Positions 7,329-15,496 of a stretch of DNA of 64,000 bases are shown here, piece after piece. Position numbers and translations under genes: made by a program. A model generated the notes under the pieces. That model had not been told where the DNA came from and did no database searches. It was given only the letters and a program-made list of their open reading frames with translations. The stretch is from NCBI GenBank assembly GCA_963839365.1, contig CAWIUT010000001.1, positions 1,240,001-1,304,000 of the forward strand, given 5' to 3'. The stretch is from DASSKA01 sp963839365 (GTDB taxonomy: Bacteria; Actinomycetota; Actinomycetes; Propionibacteriales; Nocardioidaceae). Position 1 is the first letter of the stretch. Each line of letters begins with the position of its first letter.

Positions 7329-8459
7329 TCAGAACGCGATCCACTCCGTGGTGGTGGTGACGTCGTCCAGGACGTCCGGGATCGGCGTGACGCCCAGCCC
7401 CGGCCCGTCCGGCACGGCCATGTAGCCCTCGGAGATGGTCAGCGGCTCGGTGATGTCGGTGCGGTAGAACCGGTCGGACGCCGAGATGTCGCCCGGCAGC
7501 GTGAACCCGGGCAGCGCCCCGAGAGCGGCGTTCGCGGCCCGGCCGAGACCGGTCTCGACCATCCCGCCGCACCACACCGCGAGCCCGTGGGCCGCGGCGA
7601 GGTCGTGGATGCGCACCGCCTCGAGGTAGCCGCCGACCCGACCCGGTTTGATGTTGATGATCGAGCAGGCGCGGAGCGAGATGGCGGCCGCGGCGGTCTG
7701 CGCCGACACGATCGACTCGTCGAGGCAGACAGGGGTGCGGATCTGCCGCGCGAGCTCCGCATGGCCGATCATGTCCTCTTCCTCGAGCGGCTGCTCGATG
7801 AGCAGCAGGTCGAACGGATCGAGCTTGGCGAGGTGGCGCGCGTCCCGCAGCGTGTACGCCGTGTTGGCGTCGACCTGGAGGAGCAGGTCGTCACCGAAGT
7901 GTTCGCGGACCGCGCACACCGGATCCACGTCCCAGCCCGGCTCGATCTTCAGCTTGATCCGCACGTAGCCGGAGTCGACATAGCCGGTGACCACGTTGAG
8001 CAGCGTCGGGATGCTCTCGAAGATACCCACCGAGACCCCCGACGGGACGCGGTCGTGGACCGCCCCCAGCTCGCGTGCCCACGACCGGCCGGCCGCGCGC
8101 AGCTCGGCGTCGAGCACCGCCATCTCGAGGGCCCCCTTGGCCATCCGATGGCCCTTGAACTTGTGCAGCACCGCGTTGACGGCGTGCGCCCCGTGCCGGT
8201 GCAGCTCCTCAGGCGCGTCCGCGAGGGCGGGCAGCAGGAAGCGGCGCAGTACGTCGGCCGTCGCGTCGACGTACTCCGAGGAGTAGAGCGGGTCGGCCAT
8301 GGCGACGCACTCGCCCCAGCCCTCACCGTCGGCGGTGACGACGCGCAGCAGCAGGATGTCCCGCGCCGTCTGGGTGCCGAACGACGTCCGGAAGGGCGAC
8401 ACCAGCGGCATCGCGATGCGTCGCAGCTCGACGCCTTCGAGCTTCATGTTCATTGGCAA
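7329..8459 (-). CDS. N-succinylamino acid racemase / OSBS-family enolase-superfamily enzyme
   Basis: 376 residues of the MenC/NSAR group. The enolase-superfamily active site is complete: KLK motif (Lys169, Lys171), metal ligands Asp197 (QVDANT), Glu222 (IEQP) and Asp247 (CLDES), and Lys271 (NIKPGRVGG). The family includes o-succinylbenzoate synthases and N-acylamino-acid racemases. No menaquinone genes are adjacent, and a GNAT and an M20 hydrolase lie directly upstream. That operon is the one known for irreversible D- to L-amino acid conversion through N-succinyl derivatives, so NSAR activity is favoured. Translation probably starts at 8459 (alternative ATGs at 8453 and 8447). Confidence 0.85.
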   Translation of the reverse strand: MPMNMKLEGVELRRIAMPLVSPFRTSFGTQTARDILLLRVVTADGEGWGECVAMADPLYSSEYVDATADVLRRFLLPALADAPEELHRHGAHAVNAVLHKFKGHRMAKGALEMAVLDAELRAAGRSWARELGAVHDRVPSGVSVGIFESIPTLLNVVTGYVDSGYVRIKLKIEPGWDVDPVCAVREHFGDDLLLQVDANTAYTLRDARHLAKLDPFDLLLIEQPLEEEDMIGHAELARQIRTPVCLDESIVSAQTAAAAISLRACSIINIKPGRVGGYLEAVRIHDLAAAHGLAVWCGGMVETGLGRAANAALGALPGFTLPGDISASDRFYRTDITEPLTISEGYMAVPDGPGLGVTPIPDVLDDVTTTTEWIAF

Positions 8460-8467
8460 GTGACTCC

Positions 8468-9250
8468 TTAGTACGGCAGGACGAGGTAGCCCTGCTCCTT
8501 TTCGAAGCCGGCGACGCGGGCGCCTGCCTCCAGGGCGACGAGCAGTTGGTCGCGCACCTTGGTGCGCCAGCCCCGAGCCTGCTCGGGGTCGGCGAGACGC
8601 AGCGCCTCGATGTCACGCGGCACGTGCACCCAGGAGGCGGCGGTCCCGGGAGGCACGGTCGCTTGCGTCGGGGCGCCGGCGCACGCCGCGACGACCCCGG
8701 GCGAGGACAGTGGCCAGTGCACCAGGATGCGGTCGCTCTCGTCGTGACGGTTGATCCCGTCGGTCATCGCGCCGTAGAAGTCGGGGAGGTACTCCGCGAC
8801 CCGAGCCCCGAGCTTGGCCAGGTTGAAGTAGGCGTTGCGGGAGACGAGTGGGTCGTAGGTCCACTCCATCAGTTCGATGCCGCGGTCGAGGCACCACGCG
8901 CGTTGGTGCAGCTTGAGTGCGAAGCCCGCGTGCCGGCCGGCGACGTCGGGCGTCACGCCGGCGATGTGGCTGTGCAACGCGCGCGCGGCGGGGGTGGAGT
9001 GGAAGCCGACGCAGACGCCGACCATCGTGCCCTCCGCGCTGTCGGCGTCGTAGGCGCCGGCGACGTAGCTCTCGGCCTTGCCCATCGCGCGCAGCAGCTC
9101 CGCGCTCATCGGCGGGTTGTCGGGCACGCCCCAGATCCGGCCGAGGACCGCCACGGCGTCCTGGAGCTCCGCGACCCCGGTGAGCTCGCGTACGACGACG
9201 CGTGCGGTGGCGGCGGCCGCGACGTACGACGCCCATGCCTGCGTCGTCAT
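8468..9250 (-). CDS. GNAT-superfamily acyltransferase, probable D-amino acid N-succinyltransferase
   Basis: 260 residues. The pattern GTMVGVCVGFHSTPAARALH, then HIAGVTPDVAGRHAGFALK and WTYDPLVSRNAYFNLAKLGA, is that of the COG3375-type GNAT proteins that travel with NSAR enzymes. In the characterised pathway such a protein succinylates D-amino acids with succinyl-CoA. It overlaps the M20 gene by 4 bp (ATGA) and ends 8 bp before the racemase, so the three are translated together. The acyl donor is inferred from context. Confidence 0.75.
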   Translation of the reverse strand: MTTQAWASYVAAAATARVVVRELTGVAELQDAVAVLGRIWGVPDNPPMSAELLRAMGKAESYVAGAYDADSAEGTMVGVCVGFHSTPAARALHSHIAGVTPDVAGRHAGFALKLHQRAWCLDRGIELMEWTYDPLVSRNAYFNLAKLGARVAEYLPDFYGAMTDGINRHDESDRILVHWPLSSPGVVAACAGAPTQATVPPGTAASWVHVPRDIEALRLADPEQARGWRTKVRDQLLVALEAGARVAGFEKEQGYLVLPY

Positions 9251-10392
9251 CCGCGCCCTCCGTGCGTCGACACCAACAGGTCCTCGAGCAGAGCGTGGAG
9301 CAGGACGGTGCGGTCGACCAACCGGTCGACGAGGACGTGCTCGTCGACCGCGTGCGCTCCCCCGCCGACGGCCCCGAGACCGTCGAGGGTGGGGGTGCCG
9401 ACTCCGCCGGCGAAATTGCCGTCGGAGGCACCGCCGACCGACGCCCTGGTGGGCTCCGGCAGCCCGAGACGAGCCGCGACCGCACGGGCCTGCTCGAAGA
9501 GCGCGAGCGAGGCGCTCTCCTCCAGCGGCGGCCGGTTGATCCCGCCCTCGACGCGCACCTCCGCCCGCGGGAGCGCCGGACGCAGCGTGCGCAGGGCCGC
9601 GTCGACCCGCTCTTGCTCGACCACCGTCCAGGCCCGGACGTCGACCGCGAAGCGTGCGCCGGCCGGCACCGTGTTGGTGGTGGTGCCGGAGCTCGCCGTG
9701 GTGGGCGTCACCGTCGTCCCTGCGGCCACGTCGGCCAGGCCGGCGACGGCGAGGACCTGGTGGGCGAGCTCGATGGTCGCGTTCACGCCTTTCTCGGGCT
9801 CCAGCCCGGCGTGCGCCGCCTGGCCGGTAATGCCGATCTCGTAGAGGGACACGCCCTTCCGGGCGGTCTTCAGCGCCCCGCCGGTGGCCGAGGCCTCCAG
9901 CACCAGCACGGCCGCGGCCAGGCGGGCCTCGTCCTCGATCAGCTCGCGCGAGGTCCCCGAGCCCAGCTCCTCGTCGCCGGTGACCAGGAGGGTCACCCCG
10001 TCAGGGTCGGCGAGGCCGGCGATGGCGTGCAGCGCCATCGTGAGCCCGGCGAGCATGTCGAAGCAGCCCGGTCCGCGCAGCACGCCGCCTGCGATGCTGA
10101 ACGGCGCCCGCTCAAGCGTCCCGATCGGCCACACGGTGTCGTGGTGGGCAAGCACCAGCACCCGTTGCGCGGCCCTCTCGGCACCGAGCCGCCAGCGCAG
10201 GTGGTGCACGCCACCGAGCACGATGCGCTCGGGCGCGACGTCCAGCCGCTCGCCGCCGAGCCGGGCCACCAGGTCCGCCGACCGCTCGACCGCGGCCGGG
10301 TCGCTCGACGGCGACTCGCACTCGACGAGCTCCCGCAGGTCCGCGAGAAGGGCGTCGAGCGCGGGCGCGAAACTGGTCGTCCCGAGGCTCAT
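9247..10392 (-). CDS. M20-family metallohydrolase, probable N-acyl-L-amino acid (desuccinylating) hydrolase
   Basis: 381 residues with the M20/ArgE/CPG2 pattern: AHHDTVW (metal His and Asp), GCFDM, the catalytic TGDEELGS, and a lid domain with GQAAHAGLEP. These are cytoplasmic di-zinc enzymes that hydrolyse N-acyl amino acids or C-terminal Glu. Beside the GNAT and NSAR genes the likely task is removing succinate from the N-succinyl-L-amino acid, which drives D-to-L conversion. It overlaps its neighbours by 1-4 bp on both sides, which indicates tight co-translation. Confidence 0.82.
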   Translation of the reverse strand: MSLGTTSFAPALDALLADLRELVECESPSSDPAAVERSADLVARLGGERLDVAPERIVLGGVHHLRWRLGAERAAQRVLVLAHHDTVWPIGTLERAPFSIAGGVLRGPGCFDMLAGLTMALHAIAGLADPDGVTLLVTGDEELGSGTSRELIEDEARLAAAVLVLEASATGGALKTARKGVSLYEIGITGQAAHAGLEPEKGVNATIELAHQVLAVAGLADVAAGTTVTPTTASSGTTTNTVPAGARFAVDVRAWTVVEQERVDAALRTLRPALPRAEVRVEGGINRPPLEESASLALFEQARAVAARLGLPEPTRASVGGASDGNFAGGVGTPTLDGLGAVGGGAHAVDEHVLVDRLVDRTVLLHALLEDLLVSTHGGRG

Positions 10393-11813
10393 CAGGCTTG
10401 CTTCTTCGGGGTGGCCCGGGCACCGAAGTGGACGTACTGCTCGCCGGTGGCCAGCGAGTAGAAGCGGACCGGGTAGTAGGCCTCGCTCTTGTCCGGCTTG
10501 ACCGCGAAGAGCGCCTCGGCGACCGGCACGAGCTCGTGGGTATCCGGCTCGGCGCTGCCCGACGCCTCGGCGACCGGTCCGGAGACGGTCGTGCGCATCC
10601 AGGTCCGGCCGTCCTCGACGAATACCTCCTCGACCACCGACTCCCGGGCGTAGGTGCCGAGGTACGGCGTGGGGTCGACCCCGACCGGCTCGGCCGGCAA
10701 TTCGAACGGCGCGGGCAGGTGCGTGTCGGCCAAGGCGGAGAAGATCTCGTCGTAGAGCTCACGGTAGAGCGGGATCGCGCTGGCGATGTTGGTGTTCAAT
10801 GAGACCGCGATGCCGGCCTCGGGCAGGAGCCGCAGGAACGCGGCCTGGCCGATGGTGTTGCCGTCGTGGCCGATCGCGCGGTGCCCGTTCCAGTCGCATC
10901 GGAACCAGCCCAGCCCCCAGGAGTCGCCGAGCAGGATCTTCTCCGGACAGTCGGTCTGGTAGGCGGCCATCGCCTCGGCGCTCGCCTCCGACAGCACGCG
11001 GGTGCCGTCCTTGGCCAGGCCACCGGTCAGGTGCATGCGGGCGAACGCGAGGACGTCCTCTGGCCGGGAGGTGATGAGGCCGGCCGGGCCGACCGAGCGG
11101 GGCATTCCCCAGACGGGCGCGGTCTGGGGGTCGTCGCCGCCCTTGAGGTGGCCCATCGCATGGCCGAAGACCATCGCCTCCTCGGGCAGCGTGGTGGTGT
11201 GGGTTAGCCCGAGCGGCGCGAAGAGGCGCTCTTTCATGGCCTGGTCCCAGGTCTGCCCGGTGACGACCTCGATGATCCGGCCGAGCAGCGAGAAGCCGGA
11301 GTTGCAGTACGACCAGGTCGCGCCGAGCGGATGGTTCTGGGCGGCGTCGCCGAGCTGGGCGACGTACTTCTCGAGTGCGTCGTCGCCGCGGCCGGTGTCG
11401 GTGAAGACATCGCCGTCGATGCCGCTGGTGTGGGTCAACAGGTTCCAGACCGTGACCTGCCTGGTCACCTCCGGGTCGCGCAGGGGGAGGTCGGGGATGA
11501 TCTGCACGACCGGGGTGTCGAGGGCGAAGCGGCCCTCGTCGACCAGCTGCATGACCACGGTCGAGGTCCACACCTTCGTGACCGAGCCGATCTGGAAGAC
11601 CGAGTCCGGGGTGGCCACCTGACCTGTGCCGGAGTGCAGGACCCCGGTCGCGGTGGTGAACAGCTCGTCATCTGCGCCGTCCGTGCCCAGGCGCAGGATG
11701 CCGAGCTGGGCGCCCGGGATGCCGTGCTTCTTGACCAGCTCGGCGAACCGGGCCTCCCAGTACGGGGCGTCGATCACTGGGCCGACTCCGGAGTCGGGTG
11801 CGGAGGTGGTCAT
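10392..11813 (-). CDS. Serine hydrolase, class C beta-lactamase fold (D-peptidase-like)
   Basis: 473 residues. The SxxK motif is IGSVTK (Ser77, Lys80), the YxN motif is SYCN, and a third motif is HDGNTIG. The C-terminal 100 residues form the extra beta domain found in D-aminopeptidase/esterase relatives. No signal peptide is visible, so it probably acts in the cytoplasm. The enzyme lies between the peptide-import ATPase and the M20 gene and likely cleaves imported peptides, perhaps ones with D-residues. A paralogue sits at 17139-18569; both share the block TDTGRG(D/E)DA. Confidence 0.82.
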   Translation of the reverse strand: MTTSAPDSGVGPVIDAPYWEARFAELVKKHGIPGAQLGILRLGTDGADDELFTTATGVLHSGTGQVATPDSVFQIGSVTKVWTSTVVMQLVDEGRFALDTPVVQIIPDLPLRDPEVTRQVTVWNLLTHTSGIDGDVFTDTGRGDDALEKYVAQLGDAAQNHPLGATWSYCNSGFSLLGRIIEVVTGQTWDQAMKERLFAPLGLTHTTTLPEEAMVFGHAMGHLKGGDDPQTAPVWGMPRSVGPAGLITSRPEDVLAFARMHLTGGLAKDGTRVLSEASAEAMAAYQTDCPEKILLGDSWGLGWFRCDWNGHRAIGHDGNTIGQAAFLRLLPEAGIAVSLNTNIASAIPLYRELYDEIFSALADTHLPAPFELPAEPVGVDPTPYLGTYARESVVEEVFVEDGRTWMRTTVSGPVAEASGSAEPDTHELVPVAEALFAVKPDKSEAYYPVRFYSLATGEQYVHFGARATPKKQA

Positions 11814-12568
11814 GCGCGGGTCTCCTTCGTCGGGTCGGAGCCGCGGCCACCGGGGATGGCGGCCAGAAGCTCACGGGTGTACTCGTGCTGGGGGTGTTCG
11901 AGCACGTCGGCCGTGGGCCCGTGCTCGACGATGCGGCCGCCCTCGAGGACGGCCACCCGGGTGGCGACGTACCGAACGATGGCCAGGTTGTGCGAGATGA
12001 ACAGCATCGTGAGGCCGAGCTCGCGCTGCATCTCGCGGACCAGGTTGAGCACGGCGCCCTGGACCGAGACATCCAGCGCCGAGGTGATCTCGTCGGCGAT
12101 CACCACCTGCGGACGCCCGGCGAGCGCGCGCGCGAGCGCCACCCGCTGGCGCTGCCCCCCGGAGAGCAGGCCGGGCAGCTGGGCGGCCCGATCGGCGTCG
12201 AGGTGGACCAGGCCCAGGAGCCGGCTGACCTCGGCCCGGCGGTCGGCGCGAGAGAGTCGGGTGGGGATGGCCTCGGCGATGCTCTCGCCGATGGTCATCC
12301 GCGGGTTCAGCGAGGAGAACGGGTCCTGGAACACCATCTGGACCGGGCGGCGCCGCCCGCGATGCCGGACCGGCTCACCGTCGAGCAGGATCCGGCCGCC
12401 GTGCAACGGCGCCAGGCCGACCACCGCCTTCGCCAATGTCGACTTGCCCGACCCGGATTCGCCGACCAGGCCAACGATCTGGCCATCGGGCACGGTCAGG
12501 CTGACGTCGTCGAGCACCGTGCTCGCGCCGTAGCGGACCCTCACCCGGTCGAAGTGGAGCTCACTCAT
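11810..12568 (-). CDS. Oligopeptide ABC transporter ATPase (DppF/OppF type)
   Basis: 252 residues. Walker A is GESGSGKST, the signature is LSGGQRQRVALARAL, Walker B is VVIADEIT, and the switch His is FISHNLAIV. The protein is of OppF/DppF type but short, lacking the usual C-terminal oligopeptide extension with cysteines. Start chosen at 12568 (ATGA overlap with the fused permease-ATPase gene); the stop overlaps the next start by 4 bp. It should pair with the ATPase half of that fusion. Confidence 0.9.
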   Translation of the reverse strand: MSELHFDRVRVRYGASTVLDDVSLTVPDGQIVGLVGESGSGKSTLAKAVVGLAPLHGGRILLDGEPVRHRGRRRPVQMVFQDPFSSLNPRMTIGESIAEAIPTRLSRADRRAEVSRLLGLVHLDADRAAQLPGLLSGGQRQRVALARALAGRPQVVIADEITSALDVSVQGAVLNLVREMQRELGLTMLFISHNLAIVRYVATRVAVLEGGRIVEHGPTADVLEHPQHEYTRELLAAIPGGRGSDPTKETRA

Positions 12569-14463
12569 GCGCGAGCCTCCTTGGACGACACGACCTCGAT
12601 CGGCTGACCCGTTTGCCAGCACGCGACCCGGTGTCCGGCCGGGTCGGCCGTCAGCGCAGGCTCCTGCTCGCGGCACAGATCGGTGACGAGCGGGCAGCGG
12701 TCGGCGTACGCACAGCCGGTTGGGACCCTGGAGGGCTCGACCGGCCGGCCGGGGACCGTGGCGAGCGGCGCGTCGATGTCCGTGGTCATGTCCGGCACTG
12801 CGGCAACCAGCGCCCGGGTGTACGGGTGCCTGGCCCGAGTCCGCAGGTCGGCGGTGGGGAGGTCCTCCACGATCCGGCCGGCGTACATCACCAGGACTCG
12901 GGAGCAGACGTCGGAGACCACCGAGACGTCATGGCTGATGAGGAGGAGCGCAGCCCCCTCCTCGCGCCGGACGTCCTGCAGCAGCGCGAGCACCTGGCTC
13001 TGGACGGTCACGTCGAGGGCGGTGGTCGGCTCGTCTGCGATGATCAGCCGGGGGCTGCCCATCAGGCCCATGCCGATCATGGCGCGCTGGCGCATGCCGC
13101 CCGAGAACTCGAAGGGGTACTGCCGGGCCCGGCGCTCGGGTTCGCGGACCCGGACCGCGCCCAGCCGGTCGACGGCGCGGGCGAACGCTGCCCGGCGGTC
13201 GGAACCCTGGTGGTGGCGGCTCACCTCGGCGAGCTGGGCGCCGATGCGCATCGTGGGGTTGAACGACGTCATCGGGTCCTGGAAGACCACCGCGAGGGAG
13301 GTGCCGAGCAGCTTGTCGTGCGCGCCTTCCAGCAGATCGGTGCCGCAGAAGGTCAGGCGCCGCGCGTCCACCCGCCCCGGCTCCTCGACCAGCTGCGCGA
13401 TCGACAGCGCGGTCAGCGACTTGCCGGAGCCCGACTCGCCGACGACGCCGACGGCCTCGCCGGCGCGGATGCCGAAGGACACTCCGCGCACGGGGCTGAT
13501 CGGGCCGGCCGCGCCGGGGAAGGTGACCCGCAGGTCACGCACGTCGAGGACGAGCTGGCGATCGGCCTCGCGGTCGTGGAGGAGGTCGCCCGCCGGCGCT
13601 TCGCGGCTCGGCACATGCAGCAATCGGCCGATGCCGTGGGCCGCAGAGATCCCGAAGGCCCCCGCGATCGCCTCACCGGTGAGGTTGAAGGCCAGGCCGG
13701 CAACTACGACCATGATCCCGGGCGCGAGCGCGGCGAGCGGGTGCTCGTATATGCCGCTCAGGCCGTCCTGCATCAGCCGGCCCCAGTCGTACGAGGGGGC
13801 CTGGACGCCGAGGCCGAGGAAGGAGAGGCCGGCGAAGCTGAGCAGGATCGTGCCGGCCGTGATCGTCACGTTCACGACGAGCGGCTCGGCCACGTTGGGC
13901 AGTACGTGCCGGGCCATGATCCGGAACCGGCCGACCCCGGCGATGCGCGCGGCCGCGACGAACTCCAGACCTGCGATGCCGGCGACCAGCGTCTGGCAGA
14001 GCCGCGCCAGGCCGGGCGCGAGGGCGATCCCGATGGCGAGCACCGCGCCGCGCGCGCCGACGCCGAAGATGACCGCGAACACCAGGACCAGAAGCAGGCC
14101 GGGGAACGCCACGAACACGTTGACGACGGCCGTGACGGCTCGGCCGAGCCGCCCGCCGAGCAGAAGCGGGGCGACGCCGAGCAGCAGGCCGATCGCGGTC
14201 CCGAGCGCGGTGGCGAGGAGCGTCAGCACCAGCGAGAGCCGCGTCGCGACGAGCACACGGAAGAACAGGTCGCGACCTAGGTTGTCGGTGCCGAACCAGT
14301 GCTGGGCGGAGGGCCCGGCCAGCAGATGATTGGTGTCGACGGCGCTGGCGCGGTTGCCCCACAGGATGGGGGCGAGGACCGCCAGGAGCACGATCAGCGT
14401 GAGCAGGCTGAGCCCGACGACGCCGACGGGGGTCTTGAAGATGCGAGTCCAGCGGTGGGACAT
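12565..14463 (-). CDS. Fused oligopeptide ABC permease-ATPase (DppC-DppD)
   Basis: 632 residues. Residues 1-280 are a DppC-like permease with about six membrane helices and the FGTDNLGRDLF and ARIAGVGRFRI blocks. After a linker (about 280-305) the rest is a DppD-like ATPase: Walker A GESGSGKSL, signature FSGGMRQRAMIGMGL, Walker B LIIADEPT, and the C-terminal Cys motif CAYADRCPLVTDLC seen in peptide importers. Permease and ATPase are usually separate genes, so this is a natural fusion. It starts 2 bp after the DppB gene. Confidence 0.9.
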   Translation of the reverse strand: MSHRWTRIFKTPVGVVGLSLLTLIVLLAVLAPILWGNRASAVDTNHLLAGPSAQHWFGTDNLGRDLFFRVLVATRLSLVLTLLATALGTAIGLLLGVAPLLLGGRLGRAVTAVVNVFVAFPGLLLVLVFAVIFGVGARGAVLAIGIALAPGLARLCQTLVAGIAGLEFVAAARIAGVGRFRIMARHVLPNVAEPLVVNVTITAGTILLSFAGLSFLGLGVQAPSYDWGRLMQDGLSGIYEHPLAALAPGIMVVVAGLAFNLTGEAIAGAFGISAAHGIGRLLHVPSREAPAGDLLHDREADRQLVLDVRDLRVTFPGAAGPISPVRGVSFGIRAGEAVGVVGESGSGKSLTALSIAQLVEEPGRVDARRLTFCGTDLLEGAHDKLLGTSLAVVFQDPMTSFNPTMRIGAQLAEVSRHHQGSDRRAAFARAVDRLGAVRVREPERRARQYPFEFSGGMRQRAMIGMGLMGSPRLIIADEPTTALDVTVQSQVLALLQDVRREEGAALLLISHDVSVVSDVCSRVLVMYAGRIVEDLPTADLRTRARHPYTRALVAAVPDMTTDIDAPLATVPGRPVEPSRVPTGCAYADRCPLVTDLCREQEPALTADPAGHRVACWQTGQPIEVVSSKEARA

Positions 14464-14465
14464 GG

Positions 14466-15476
14466 TTACAGGTCACCGATCGTGGATCGGGGGTCGAGCA
14501 CGGCGAGCGCCACGTCGACCAGCGTGTTGATGACGAGCACCCCGACGCCGTAGACGAGGACCGTGCCCTGGACGACGGGGTAGTCCTTGGTCACGATGGA
14601 CTGCACGATCGTGCTGCCCAGGCCCGGCCAGGCGAAGACGTTCTCGACCAGCACGGTGCCGGCGACCATCGAGGCCAGCAGCATGCCGGCCAGCGTGAGC
14701 GTCGCCGTAACGGCGTTAGGTAGGGCGTGCCGCAGGTGGATCCGCATTGCCGGGAGTCGCTTGGCCCGGGCGGTGCGGATGTAGTCGGTCTCGAGCACCG
14801 AGAGCATCTCAACGCGAACGATGCGGGTCAACACCGCAGCCGGGCCGATCGCCAGCGCCAGGGCGGGCAGGACGTAGGAGGAGGCGCCGGTTCGTGCCGC
14901 CACCGGGAACCACCGCAGGTTGACGGCGAAGAGACAGACGAGGGCGACGCCGACGAGGAAGTCGGGGATCGAGCCCAGCACCACGCTCGTACCGACGAAC
15001 GCCAGCTCGGTACGTCGGCGTCGGCCGCGTCGGGTCGCGACCGCGACCGCCACGCCCAGCGGCACTGCCACGAGGATCGCCACCACGAACGCGAGGCCCG
15101 CCAGCGACGCCGTGGCCGGGAGCCGCTGCGCGATGGTCTCCGAGACCGGGAGCTGCGTGCTGATGGACTGCCCCAGGTCACCGTGCAGCAGGTTCCCCAG
15201 GTAGTGGGCGTACTGCGTGAGCAACGGGTCGTCAAGGCCGAGTGCGTGCCGCTCGGCTGCGACGAGCTCGGGCGGGGCGGTCGGCCCGAGCGCCGCCCGG
15301 ACCGGGTCGCCCGGCACCAGGTGGATCATCAGGAAGGAGGCCGTGACCAGCACCCAGAGCGACACCAGCAGCCGCCCCGCCCGGCGGAGCGCGAAGCGGT
15401 TCCACCTCCCGCCCACCCGGCTCGTCGGCTTCGGGGTGGGCACGGACGGAGCGCCTGCCGGTGTCAGGGTTGCCAT
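14466..15476 (-). CDS. Oligopeptide ABC permease (DppB type)
   Basis: 336 residues. After a short cytoplasmic N-terminus there are six membrane helices, with the family landmarks FLMIHLVPGDPVRAALG and DYIRTARAKRLPAMRIHLRH (the EAA-like ATPase-contact loop). It forms the channel with the permease half of the downstream fusion protein. Start at the ATG of MATLTPAG (15476), since the longer upstream frame runs into the binding-protein gene. It follows the binding-protein gene by about 20 bp. Confidence 0.9.
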   Translation of the reverse strand: MATLTPAGAPSVPTPKPTSRVGGRWNRFALRRAGRLLVSLWVLVTASFLMIHLVPGDPVRAALGPTAPPELVAAERHALGLDDPLLTQYAHYLGNLLHGDLGQSISTQLPVSETIAQRLPATASLAGLAFVVAILVAVPLGVAVAVATRRGRRRRTELAFVGTSVVLGSIPDFLVGVALVCLFAVNLRWFPVAARTGASSYVLPALALAIGPAAVLTRIVRVEMLSVLETDYIRTARAKRLPAMRIHLRHALPNAVTATLTLAGMLLASMVAGTVLVENVFAWPGLGSTIVQSIVTKDYPVVQGTVLVYGVGVLVINTLVDVALAVLDPRSTIGDL

Positions 15477-15496
15477 GATGCGGGTCAGACCCCGGA

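Noticed and set aside
7329..8459. Menaquinone biosynthesis MenC
   Set aside because: The family overlaps with MenC, but no other menaquinone genes are nearby and the GNAT and M20 neighbours point to the racemase pathway; dual activity remains possible.
10392..11813. Antibiotic-resistance beta-lactamase
   Set aside because: It has SxxK/YxN motifs, but no signal peptide is visible. It has an extra C-terminal domain and sits in a peptide/amino-acid operon, so a peptidase-like role fits better.
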